This document shows positions 43,589 through 51,942 of a stretch of DNA of 64,000 bases, piece by piece (the first letter of the stretch is position 1; every line of letters begins with the position of its first letter). The translations under genes were made by a program, and so were the position numbers. Below the pieces are notes generated by a model. It was not told the DNA's origin. It worked only from the letters and a program-made list of their open reading frames with translations, and did no database searches. The DNA lies in assembly GCF_021560035.1 (NCBI RefSeq), contig NZ_CP074373.1, forward strand, positions 802,001-866,000, read 5' to 3'. Source of the stretch: Virgibacillus sp. NKC19-16 (lineage in GTDB: Bacteria; Bacillota; Bacilli; Bacillales; Amphibacillaceae).

Positions 43589-44757
43589 CTTTCTTGGCGA
43601 GTCAAATAGGATTATTTCATTTCTTGAGGCTCATTATGTACGGATTATTTCGATAGGCACACCAGTTGTCTAAATTCTTTATCGTATCAAATCCACTTCC
43701 TATTTATGACTAATTATACCATTGGACAAAGGATTATGCGAATTTTTGTTCGCCAAAAAGTAAGATAATACAAGAGAAGTTTTCAGCCTACAGACTGACG
43801 GCAATTCATCTCCATCTGAATTGTTGGGTTGGCACCCGAAACACAATTCAGATGGAGTCTTCTTGCCGAAAGGATAAAAAAGTAGGCGCTCTGACTGTGA
43901 ATTCGGATTCTGAAATGCTGGATGAAATAGAGAGCAGGGCACGTTCCAAACAAAAAGATGCGCCTGAAATGGGGGATATATCACGACTCAGCGCTGCCCA
44001 AACGAGAGAGCGATTTCCATTGTTGAATGAGGACTTGAAGTCTGTTTTCTTAACTGGAGCTGCAAGAGTGGATGGGCGATTACTTAGAAACGCTTTAAAA
44101 CGAGCTGCGCAAAAACATGGGGCAGAAATGATAAAAGGCGAAGCAAAGCTGCTATATAATAAGAACAGCGTAGAAGGTGTTGAGGTGAATGGAGAAAAGT
44201 TATACGCCAATACTGTTCTGATTGCAACTGGCGCTTGGGCTCCGTCTCTATTAGCACCTCTAGGAATCAATCTAAACGTAGAACCGCAACGTGGACAAAT
44301 TGCTCATATTCATGTACCTAATGAAGACACGTCTGATTGGCCTGTTGTTTTGCCACAAAGCCGTCACTATATGCTGGCATTTGATGACGCGCGTATAGTC
44401 GTAGGGGCAACCAGGGAAACAGGAGTTGGCTTCGATTATCGAACAACTGCAGGAGGCGTACATGAGGTTACGTCAGAGGCATTAAACGTAGCACCCGGAC
44501 TTTCTAATGGAACACTGCAGGAAGTTCGGATTGGGTTTCGACCGATGGGACCGGATGTTTTACCAATACTTGGGGGAATAGACGTAGTAAAAGGAGTTGT
44601 TTTAGCAACAGGACTGGGTGCATCAGGGCTGACTATGGGACCGTATATTGGGAGACTAGCTGCTGCATTGGCAGGAGGAGAGAACAGCGGGGTAGATCTT
44701 ACGCCATATAACCCAATGCGTGCTATTACTTCGGGTGTAAATAAAATAGTATAGAAA

Positions 44758-44929
44758 GGCTGTTTTCTAAAAGATTGTTGCTTTTTCGTAGCTCGAGGAG
44801 GCTCAGGCAGCCGCCCACGGAAAGCGTAGTGTATTTCCGTAGCGGGTAAATACACCAACCATCATTTCCTACTATGTCGCAGTTTAAATCAACAGCGAAG
44901 ATTTAAAAGCAACAATACTAAAAAGAGCC
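44758..44929. mobile_element. MITE-like element, about 172 bp
   Basis: Imperfect terminal inverted repeats of about 27 bases: the left end is GGCTGTTTT...ATTGTTGCTTTT, and the right end read on the minus strand is GGCTCTTTT...ATTGTTGCTTTT. The last 12 bases match perfectly (44774-44785 with 44905-44916). Inside, CCGC...GGAAA and TTTCC...GCGG form a hairpin. The interior (ccgcccacggaaagcg...) resembles a repeat I recall from many Bacillaceae intergenic regions. It encodes nothing. Possible short target duplication ATAGAAA/ATAGGAAA. Confidence 0.6.
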
Positions 44930-44933
44930 ATAG

Positions 44934-44975
44934 GAAAAAAGACAGCAACCTGCCACCACGCGGCAGGTTGCTGTT
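44934..44975 (-). terminator. Terminator of the oligopeptide ABC operon
   Basis: ACAGCAACCTGCC pairs perfectly with GGCAGGTTGCTGT, with T-rich sequence after it on the minus strand. Confidence 0.85.
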
Positions 44976-44980
44976 CCTTT

Positions 44981-45904
44981 CTAACGAGCTTTACTTTTCG
45001 GATCAAAGGCATCCCGCAATCCATCGCCAATAAAGTTGATAGCTAGCACAGTAACAAAAATCGCTACACCTGGTGGAATCCAGGCTTCTGGATGCTCACG
45101 GAGTATCCGGATATTCTGTGCTTCTGAAATCATGTTGCCCCATGTTGGTGTTGGCTGTGGAATACCGAAGCCGATAAAGCTAAGTCCGGATTCAATAATA
45201 ATGTAGCTTGCCATCATTAGTGTCGCATTAACAATTATAGGCCCAATAGCATTAGGAATAAAATGCTTAAAGATAATTCTAAAATCAGTTGCTCCGATCG
45301 CGCGGGCTCCTTGAACAAATTCCTGTTCCCTTAATGACAAATAAGTTCCTCGAATAATTCGTGTTAAGTTTGGCCAAGCCGTCACTGCGATAATAGTGAC
45401 AAATAATGCTATGGTTACTTCCTGTATGATTGCAATGATCGTTAGGACAAGCACGAGAAACGGAAGCATAAGCATAATATCTGCGCCCCGCATAATGATG
45501 CTATCGACTTTTCCACCATAATAGCCAGCAATAGATCCAAGAACAACACCGATAGCAAGGGTGAAAAACATGGCGCTAAAACCGACGATCAATGAAATTC
45601 GGCCACCGTATAACAATCGTGAAAAGTTATCCTGGCCTTGTCCATTGGTACCCAAAATATGTTCATCACTCGGTCCCTGCTCAATTAATAAAAGATCTGA
45701 CTGTTCCGGATCCAGATCGGTAAATACAGGGGCAAGAACGCAAACGATAATAATAGCTAAAAGAACAAAGCTGCTTATAACGGCCATTTTATTTTTCATG
45801 AACCTGCGAAGCGCCAATTGAAATGGGCTTCTGCTCTTATTTTGTATCTCGCTTGCATGCTTTTGGGGCTGTGTAGATGGTGTTTCTTGTGGATTCGGCT
45901 GCAT
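44981..45904 (-). CDS. Oligopeptide ABC permease (OppC/DppC type)
   Basis: A 307-residue permease: N-terminal cytoplasmic tail, then ALRRFMKNKMAVISSFVLLAIIIVCVLAPVF, TNGQGQDNFSRLLYGGRISLIVGF and the ATPase-contacting EAA loop QGARAIGATDFRIIFKHFIPNAIGPIIV, ending in GDGLRDAFDPKSKAR. This is the OppC/DppC branch. It starts 12 bases after the OppB-type gene in a five-gene operon and ends it. Confidence 0.92.
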   Translation of the reverse strand: MQPNPQETPSTQPQKHASEIQNKSRSPFQLALRRFMKNKMAVISSFVLLAIIIVCVLAPVFTDLDPEQSDLLLIEQGPSDEHILGTNGQGQDNFSRLLYGGRISLIVGFSAMFFTLAIGVVLGSIAGYYGGKVDSIIMRGADIMLMLPFLVLVLTIIAIIQEVTIALFVTIIAVTAWPNLTRIIRGTYLSLREQEFVQGARAIGATDFRIIFKHFIPNAIGPIIVNATLMMASYIIIESGLSFIGFGIPQPTPTWGNMISEAQNIRILREHPEAWIPPGVAIFVTVLAINFIGDGLRDAFDPKSKAR

Positions 45905-45915
45905 ATATGTTCACC

Positions 45916-46884
45916 TCAATCATATCGGATTCTTGGGTCGATAATACTATAAAAGATATCGGCCAATAAATTACCCACGAGTATGAGTGTTCCAAGTATC
46001 AAGGCAATTGCCATAACGACCGGGAAATCACGATTCGTGACCGAACTTAGAAACAACGTGCCAAGTCCTGGATATTGAAAGACTTGCTCGGTAATAACAG
46101 CACCGCTTAACAACACCCCAACTTCAAATCCCATTATTGTAATGATAGGAATCAGCGCATTACGTAGTGTGTGTTTGTAGAGAACATTACGATCAGTCAT
46201 CCCCTTTGCTCTCGCTGTACGAATATAGTCGCTGCCAAGGACATCAAGCACTTCTGATCGCATGTAACGCATATAGGTTGCCGTCCCTGCCAAGCCAAGT
46301 GTTATTCCAGGTAAAATCATGTGATGTATACGATCCATAAATGCTTCAAAACCAGTGAGACCTGGAGTAGAAAGTGTCCCTTGTGCCGGGAACCACCCCA
46401 AATTAATCGATAGAAGATAAATGGCAATTAAACCGAAGAAAAAGTTCGGAATCGCCAGGCCGAGAAAGCCGAAACCTGTTGCGCCGTAATCAAGCAGCGA
46501 GTACGGTTTCCTGGCAGAATAAATACCAATCGGAATTCCGACAATAATCGTAATACCTAATGAAAAAAGTCCAAGATAAAGCGTGTTTAAAAACCTGGCC
46601 TCAATTAATTCAGCTACTGTACGCCCGTTAAAAACTAATGAGTCTCCAAAATCACCTTGTGCGGCAGAACTTACCCAACGCCAATATTGGACGGGAATCG
46701 GATCGTTTAATCCTAATGCCTCCCGTTGCTCTGCGTAAACTTCCGGATCGACGTTCGGGTCAGAGAGCTCCTGTCCAGATAAAGCATCCCCGGGCGCTGC
46801 TAGTGCAAGGCCAAATACAATAACTGTTAAGCAAAAGAGCATTGGGATAAAAATGAGGATACGGCGAATTATATATTTATACAC
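45916..46884 (-). CDS. Oligopeptide ABC permease (OppB/DppB type)
   Basis: A 322-residue permease with six membrane segments: MYKYIIRRILIFIPMLFCLTVIVFGL, the extracytoplasmic part typical of DppB (QREALGLNDPIPVQYWRWV), the EAA loop TARAKGMTDRNVLYKHTLRNALIPIITIMG and the end IFYSIIDPRIRYD. It pairs with the OppC-type permease. A hairpin separates it from the binding-protein gene upstream. Confidence 0.92.
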   Translation of the reverse strand: MYKYIIRRILIFIPMLFCLTVIVFGLALAAPGDALSGQELSDPNVDPEVYAEQREALGLNDPIPVQYWRWVSSAAQGDFGDSLVFNGRTVAELIEARFLNTLYLGLFSLGITIIVGIPIGIYSARKPYSLLDYGATGFGFLGLAIPNFFFGLIAIYLLSINLGWFPAQGTLSTPGLTGFEAFMDRIHHMILPGITLGLAGTATYMRYMRSEVLDVLGSDYIRTARAKGMTDRNVLYKHTLRNALIPIITIMGFEVGVLLSGAVITEQVFQYPGLGTLFLSSVTNRDFPVVMAIALILGTLILVGNLLADIFYSIIDPRIRYD

Positions 46885-46992
46885 TAAATCTCCCCCTGAT
46901 TAGAGACCGGGATATTTTACTTATTATGATTTAATAGCTATCACTGCTTGATTTGATGATGAGCCTAGTATCCTTATGAATAAATTTTTTAA

Positions 46993-47032
46993 AGAAAAGA
47001 GCATGCGTGAAATCCGCACGCTCTTTTCTTTT
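46993..47032 (-). terminator. Hairpin between binding-protein and permease genes
   Basis: AAAAGAGCATGCGTG pairs with CGCACGCTCTTTTC with a small bulge and T runs on both sides. Inside the operon it probably acts as a leaky terminator or mRNA-stabilising hairpin, giving more binding protein than permease. Confidence 0.75.
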
Positions 47033-47044
47033 TCATTCAGATTG

Positions 47045-48868
47045 TTACTCGGATACCCACCATAATTCAGGGTCGTTATTGAATGAATATGGCATTGGGT
47101 TAACACCATTTAACCGCTCGTTGTAGCCGTAAATGGAGTTTTGTGCAAACAAGAGAAGCGCAGGTAAGTCCTCTGAGAACACAGATTGCCACTCACTGTA
47201 TTTCTCGGCACGATAATCTTGTTCGAACGCTTCTGGTGGTTGCATTGCTTCTTGTAATAATTGTTCGGATTCATCATTGTTCCAGCGCGAGAAGTTGTAG
47301 GCAGCATCTGCACCCCATAAAGCAGATGGGTCAGGGTCACCGCTTCCTAAGCTCCAACCAATCATGTAAAGATCCCAATCCGTGTTATCATCCGTTAATT
47401 CTTCCTGATAAGCTGTCATTTCCTTTGGTTGACGCAAGTCGATTGTAATACCGACTTCCTCTAGAAATTGTGCGAGAATTGGTGCAGCATCTTCACGAAG
47501 TTGATTCCCTGTAGGGTAGTTCAGGTTCACAACCCATTCTTCCCCGTCAGGTGTTTCTCTCATGCCGTCATCATTCGTATCAACATAGCCTGCCTCATCA
47601 AGCAAAGCGTTCGCTTGTTCAGGGTCATATTCATAGGGTGTTGCAGCTTCTTCATCATATGCCCAGAATTGCTGAGCGATCGGCGCATTAATAACAGAAC
47701 CATGTCCGTATAACAGGTTATCAACGATCGCTTGGCGGTCAACTGCATACGCAATCGCTTGACGTACTAATTGTTCACTCATATCCTCGTTTGATTCCCA
47801 GTTATCAGGGTCAATTGTTCCGCTTTCAACGTCGGCATCTGTCCGGTGGTTCATCTTAAAGCCTAGCAGCTGGTAGCCGAAATCGGTTTGTTCGATGAGC
47901 TCTATATGATCAACGTCTGCTACTGTTTCATAGTCTGCTGGTGGTACACCGGTTGGATCACCGATAAAATCGATCTCACCATTTTCAAGTAACCCGAGCA
48001 TGACTGATTGCTCAACAACACGCCAGACGATTTGATCCAAGTATGGTTCACCTTTCCAATAGTCTGCATGCTTTTCAAGCACATATTGTTCACGGTCAAG
48101 CATTTCTGTGAACTGGAATGGCCCGGTACCGATAACCTCACCGGCGTTAAGTGTTGCCGGATGTTCAGGAATTTCCTCAATAGGGACATCACCAAAGATA
48201 TGTTCTGGAATAATGTCGAAGGACACATCTTTTTCAATCGTTACATTAGGCTCGGCAAATTTAAAGGTAACCGTATGATCATCTTCAGCAACAACGCCTT
48301 CGAACTCTTCTGTATCCCCGTTATTGAATTCCTCATATCCTAGCAGTCTAACAACATATTCTGTACGAACGCCTCCCGCTTCTACATAACCTGGACTGGC
48401 CATGGCACTGTAGGTATAGACAACATCGTCAGCTGTGAAATCCTCACCATCATGCCATGTAACGCCTTCTTCAAGCGTTAACGTGATTTCGGTTTGGTCT
48501 TCATTGATTTCCCAATCGGTTGCCAGTTCCGGTTCGAATTCCAGCGACTCATTTTGACTGAGCAGCGATTCATGGGTGAAATCCAAAATATTAGCTTCAT
48601 ATGCTTCTGTATAGAAAATCGGGTTAAACAAGCCTTCAGGAGCTGTATCCATCGCACCAGTCAGTGTACCGCCCATTTGTGGTTCACCTGTAGCTTCTTC
48701 TTCCCCTTCTTCCTCTTCCGTCGGTTCTTCCGTTTCTGTATCTTCCGTCGCTTCAGCTTCGCCTTCTTCTTCCATGTCGCCACCTGATGTATCGCTATTA
48801 CAAGCGGCGAGTAAAATTCCAAGTGTTAGTAAAAAAATAAAAAGCAATAACCATTTCCTTTTTAACAT
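47045..48868 (-). CDS. Oligopeptide/dipeptide-binding lipoprotein
   Basis: About 607 residues from the ATG at 48868 (ribosome site AAGGGGG; the longer frame to 48940 has no site). A lipoprotein signal ends in LGILLAACNSD (lipobox Cys near residue 21), followed by a very acidic linker of Glu/Thr (about 25-65). Then comes an SBP_bac_5 domain with FNPIFYTEAYEANIL, LATDWEINEDQTEITLTLEEGVTWHDGEDFTADDVVYTY and LVRQAIAYAVDRQAIVDNLLYGHGS. It captures peptides or other substrates such as nickel chelates for the OppBC-type permeases. The high acidity suits a halotolerant host. Confidence 0.9.
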   Translation of the reverse strand: MLKRKWLLLFIFLLTLGILLAACNSDTSGGDMEEEGEAEATEDTETEEPTEEEEGEEEATGEPQMGGTLTGAMDTAPEGLFNPIFYTEAYEANILDFTHESLLSQNESLEFEPELATDWEINEDQTEITLTLEEGVTWHDGEDFTADDVVYTYSAMASPGYVEAGGVRTEYVVRLLGYEEFNNGDTEEFEGVVAEDDHTVTFKFAEPNVTIEKDVSFDIIPEHIFGDVPIEEIPEHPATLNAGEVIGTGPFQFTEMLDREQYVLEKHADYWKGEPYLDQIVWRVVEQSVMLGLLENGEIDFIGDPTGVPPADYETVADVDHIELIEQTDFGYQLLGFKMNHRTDADVESGTIDPDNWESNEDMSEQLVRQAIAYAVDRQAIVDNLLYGHGSVINAPIAQQFWAYDEEAATPYEYDPEQANALLDEAGYVDTNDDGMRETPDGEEWVVNLNYPTGNQLREDAAPILAQFLEEVGITIDLRQPKEMTAYQEELTDDNTDWDLYMIGWSLGSGDPDPSALWGADAAYNFSRWNNDESEQLLQEAMQPPEAFEQDYRAEKYSEWQSVFSEDLPALLLFAQNSIYGYNERLNGVNPMPYSFNNDPELWWVSE

Positions 48869-48960
48869 TAGATAATCCCCCTTATATTTTTGCCTCGTAG
48901 CTATGTGGAACCCATTTAATATGCCGGTGACCACCTCCATTAATTAGTAAAACCCGCTTT

Positions 48961-49992
48961 TTATGTGTGGGCCTCATCGTATAGGTGGCATGCGACGAAA
49001 TGGCCGCCCCCCATGTCCGTTAATTCCGGACGTTCTGCAGCGCACCTGTCGTGAGCATGTGGGCACCTAGTCCGGAATCCGCATCCTGAAGGTGGATCGG
49101 ACGGACTTGGCAAATCTCCACTTAGGTGGATCTTTTCACGACGACGGTGAACATCCGTCTGCGGCACTGATGAAAGTAATGCTTGTGTATATGGGTGAAG
49201 CGGGTTATCATAAAGAGGTTTCTTTGGTGCGACCTCGGCGATACGTCCAAGATACATAACAGCCACACGGTCGCTAATATGTTTAACAACACTTAAATCA
49301 TGCGCAATAAAAAGGTATGTTAAATCAAATTCTTCTTGTAAGTCAGCCATTAAATTTAGTACTTGTGCCTGTATTGACACATCGAGTGCCGAGACGGGCT
49401 CATCACAAATAATAAATTTCGGATTAAGTGCCAGCGCCCGAGCAATACTGATGCGCTGACGCTGTCCACCAGAGAATTCATGCGGGTATTTCATACGGTC
49501 ACTTGCCCGCAGGCCTACCTTTTCCAGTAGTTCGATAGATTTTTTCTTACGTTCCGCTTTTGTTGCCGAGGTCTGAACGAGCAGTGGCTCTTCGATTAGT
49601 TCGCCAACACTCATTTTCGTATTAAGGGAAGCGAACGGATCCTGAAAAACAATTTGCATGTTTTTCCTATATTTTCGGAGTTTACGGTTGCTCATGAGGG
49701 AAATGTCATTGCCTTCAAATAGGACTTCTCCCTCTGTTGGTTGAAGGAGGCGGAGAATAACACGCCCGAGTGTCGATTTACCTGAGCCTGATTCCCCAAC
49801 AAGTCCAAATGTTTCGCCTTTTTTAATTTCAAGGGAGACGTCATCAACTGCCTTGACGTGGCCTACGGTATGTTTTAAAATTCCTCCCTTAATCGGAAAG
49901 TATTTTTTTATATGATTCGCTTGAAGGAGTGTTTCTTTTTCATCATTTTCTTTTATTGTTGACTGTTCGGATAGTTGTTGTTCGAGTGTCAT
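48961..49992 (-). CDS. Oligopeptide ABC ATPase (OppF/DppF type)
   Basis: A 343-residue ATPase: [29 protein letters not shown], Walker [10 protein letters not shown], signature [15 protein letters not shown], Walker [13 protein letters not shown] and switch His [13 protein letters not shown]. The C-terminal part has the OppF/DppF Cys motif [15 protein letters not shown], which binds an iron-sulfur cluster in homologues. It starts 14 bases after the OppD-type gene. Confidence 0.93.
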   Translation of the reverse strand: MTLEQQLSEQSTIKENDEKETLLQANHIKKYFPIKGGILKHTVGHVKAVDDVSLEIKKGETFGLVGESGSGKSTLGRVILRLLQPTEGEVLFEGNDISLMSNRKLRKYRKNMQIVFQDPFASLNTKMSVGELIEEPLLVQTSATKAERKKKSIELLEKVGLRASDRMKYPHEFSGGQRQRISIARALALNPKFIICDEPVSALDVSIQAQVLNLMADLQEEFDLTYLFIAHDLSVVKHISDRVAVMYLGRIAEVAPKKPLYDNPLHPYTQALLSSVPQTDVHRRREKIHLSGDLPSPSDPPSGCGFRTRCPHAHDRCAAERPELTDMGGGHFVACHLYDEAHT

Positions 49993-50006
49993 GTGACAAG
50001 GCCCCC

Positions 50007-50978
50007 TTATTCATAGAGATAACAACGAACCTTATGATTTGGCTCAACTTCAAGCAACTCTGGATTCGCTTCGTAACAACGAACCATCACATGCGGGCAA
50101 CGCTCTGAGAAGCGGCAGCCTTTTGGAAAACTATGTGCGGGTGGAACGGTACCTTTAATCGCGCCAAGTCTACTAATCTCTTTTTCAAGACTTGGCAGGC
50201 TATCGAGCAAACCTGTTGTATATGGATGTTTCGTAGTTTCAAATAATTGTCGGGCAGATGTTTCTTCAACAACTTGACCACCATACATAACGAGAACCCG
50301 ATCCGCATACTCGGCAACAACGCCTAAATCGTGTGTGATTAGAAGTATAGCCATATCAAGCCTTTCTTTCATCTCGTCCAGCAAGTCTAATATCTGTGCT
50401 TGAATCGTCACATCGAGTGCGGTGGAAGGTTCATCTGCAATGAGTAGTTTTGGTTGACAAGAGATCGCCATCGCAATCATCGCCCGTTGTCTCATCCCAC
50501 CTGACAGCTGGTGGGGATATTCATTCATTACTTCTTCCGCCCTTGGGAATCCGACGACTTTTAATAATTCAATCGCTTCCTGCCGAGCGGCATTTTTTGA
50601 ACGATTTCGATGCTTTCTTATCGTTTCTACAATTTGATTACCGATTGTATACACGGGGTTTAGTGCTGTCATCGGTTCCTGGAAAATCATCGCAATGTCA
50701 TTACCGCGTATTTTTGTCATTTGCTTCCTTGACTTTTCCAGTAGATTTTCGTCTTCAAGACTAATTTTGCCTTCGATAATCTTTCCTGGTTTATTAATCA
50801 GTTGCATGATGGAGAGTGATGTGATGCTCTTGCCGCTTCCAGATTCTCCGACGATTGCCACTGTTTCTCCTGGCCTTACCTGAAAATCAATCCCGTCAAC
50901 TGCTTTGGCAACCATGTCGTCATCTAAAAAGAAATGCGTTTTCAATCCTTCAACATGTAATAATGGCTTTTGAGTCAT
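50007..50978 (-). CDS. Oligopeptide ABC ATPase (OppD/DppD type)
   Basis: About 323 residues from the ATG at 50978, which has GAGGTGAAG before it. Walker A is [15 protein letters not shown], signature LSGGMRQRAMIAMAI, Walker B LLIADEPSTALDVTIQ, switch LITHDLGVVAEYAD, and the C-terminal Cys region GCRFSERCPHVMVRCYE. This is the first gene of the operon; the promoter should lie in 50979-51130 but no clear boxes were found. Confidence 0.93.
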   Translation of the reverse strand: MTQKPLLHVEGLKTHFFLDDDMVAKAVDGIDFQVRPGETVAIVGESGSGKSITSLSIMQLINKPGKIIEGKISLEDENLLEKSRKQMTKIRGNDIAMIFQEPMTALNPVYTIGNQIVETIRKHRNRSKNAARQEAIELLKVVGFPRAEEVMNEYPHQLSGGMRQRAMIAMAISCQPKLLIADEPSTALDVTIQAQILDLLDEMKERLDMAILLITHDLGVVAEYADRVLVMYGGQVVEETSARQLFETTKHPYTTGLLDSLPSLEKEISRLGAIKGTVPPAHSFPKGCRFSERCPHVMVRCYEANPELLEVEPNHKVRCYLYE

Positions 50979-51243
50979 TCGCTTCACCTCGGGTTGAATT
51001 GGCTTATACATAATAAGTAAAATGTACTACCTTAGGACTATTAGCTAAAGTATATACTAATTTTGATATTTTTCAATAGTTTTTTAAAATGAATTTTAAG
51101 TTTTTTATGAAAAAAGTAAAAATAAGTAAAGGATGGGGATATTATCCTTGTGAAGTCTGGATGTGGTAGAGGTTGTTGTTTGATGGTATTATTTATATTC
51201 AACTGGACAAGCAATTATGTAAGAAAATTGAAAATACTATGGA

Positions 51244-51397
51244 TGCGGAGCGGGGGAGCGGTTCTTATGCTTCCGTCGCACGTGAAACGGGGAGAACAAG
51301 CGTCCAAATCGGGAGAGGGGACATCCGAAGCGGGAGAGCGCGGGTTCAAAACGGAAGAGCGCCCGTTAAAATAGGGGGAGCCTCCCACTAAACCGGG
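51244..51397. repeat. 21-bp periodic repeat cluster, CGGGAGA type
   Basis: The core (A/T)CGGGAGA or a variant starts at 51287, 51309, 51330, 51351, 51372 and 51393, with steps of 22, 21, 21, 21, 21 bases. A further GCGGGGGAG at 51250 lies upstream. Between cores the sequence differs each time, often containing CGTCC or CATCC before the core. It lies in the 458-base gap between the ABC operon and the next gene, which holds nothing else recognisable. Confidence 0.75.
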
Positions 51398-51418
51398 AAA
51401 CAAAAGAAGAGCCACCCC

Positions 51419-51460
51419 CATGCTTCCTCATTAACATCAATCGAAGGAAGCATCTTTTTC
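51419..51460. terminator. Hairpin overlapping the end of the 165-residue protein gene
   Basis: ATGCTTCC (51420-51427) pairs with GGAAGCAT (51446-51453). On the plus strand a T run follows. On the minus strand the first arm lies within the last codons of the gene ending at 51437. Confidence 0.55.
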
Positions 51461-51934
51461 ATAAACCTTCAACAATATCCATCGAATAATCGCCCCAACA
51501 CACAATCCAATCGGCAAAAATAGTATCGGCAGCCACATTGGGCCGATTAACGTCCCGAAAACGGTAAACTTGGCGGAAAAAATTAAGCCTATTGTTACAA
51601 AATAGGCTGAGAATACAAGTGGTAAGTAAGCAAAAGGTTTTTCTCCTCCTCCGCCTGCATCTTTGTATGCATCCCAAATCGCAAAGAAATATAAACAGGG
51701 GTAAAACATAAGCCATAGATAATTGGTCGCTTCAATTGCTTCCGGGATTTGTCCATTGAAACTTAGTACGATAACGCGATTGAAGTTTCCCATCACATTT
51801 ACTAGAACTTCTAGAACGACTAATAAAAAGCCTTTTAAATACTTATGATTTAATAATTGTCCAAATCCAGGTAGGGCGATACTCCATAATAAGACTTCTA
51901 ATCTTCTGCTTTTTTTATTTATCTTTTTCTCCAT
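51437..51934 (-). CDS. Membrane protein of unknown function, 165 residues
   Basis: Starts with a basic cytoplasmic tail (MEKKINKKSRRLEVL) followed by WSIALPGFGQLLNHKYLKGFLLVVLEVLVNVMGNF, and has about four or five membrane segments in all. The PGFGQLxNxKYxKG motif is shared with a group of Bacillales membrane proteins of unknown role. The Asp-Ala-Gly-rich loop KDAGGGGEKPF sits mid-protein. It lies 8 bases after a DUF3231 gene, so it is probably co-transcribed with the pair upstream. A sporulation-related function would be a guess from context. Confidence 0.7.
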   Translation of the reverse strand: MEKKINKKSRRLEVLLWSIALPGFGQLLNHKYLKGFLLVVLEVLVNVMGNFNRVIVLSFNGQIPEAIEATNYLWLMFYPCLYFFAIWDAYKDAGGGGEKPFAYLPLVFSAYFVTIGLIFSAKFTVFGTLIGPMWLPILFLPIGLCVGAIIRWILLKVYEKDASFD

Positions 51935-51942
51935 AAGCTTTC

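Larger units (their letters stand above)
41921..43873 (-). mobile_element. TnpB element 3 (IS605/IS1341-type, no tnpA)
   Basis: Boundaries follow from the requirement that excision restores the interrupted reading frame. On the minus strand the element begins directly after TTTAT and contains the left-end box GGCAAGAAGACTCC plus a 16-bp imperfect hairpin (43810-43857). It ends with a hairpin (41930-41967, CCCCCACTGAAA with TTTCAGTGGGGG) and TATGTTGAC. The size is 1953 bases, with no target duplication, as for IS605-type single-strand insertion. It carries only tnpB. Confidence 0.88.
41668..44754 (+). pseudogene. FAD-dependent glycine/D-amino acid oxidoreductase split by TnpB element 3
   Basis: The gene is in two pieces, 41668-41920 and 43874-44754. 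Joined, they give an uninterrupted 377-residue DAO-family protein, the normal size. The first piece has the FAD-binding dinucleotide motif GSGIVGASAAYHLAKNNTDVIVVDK and the GNATSAGAGIV segment; the second has VLIATGAWAPSLLAPLGI, EPQRGQIAHI and the C-terminal VKGVVLATGLGASGLTMGP. Across the junction the restored codons read D-V-G-Y-K-K-V-G. The start is the ATG at 41668 with AGGAGTG before it. An apparent frame from 43852 begins inside the element and is not a separate gene start. Product presumably non-functional. Confidence 0.88.

Noticed and set aside
43852-43873. Apparent ATG start of a 300-residue protein
   Set aside because: These bases belong to the left end of TnpB element 3; the oxidoreductase part begins at 43874 and is the 3' piece of the gene starting at 41668.
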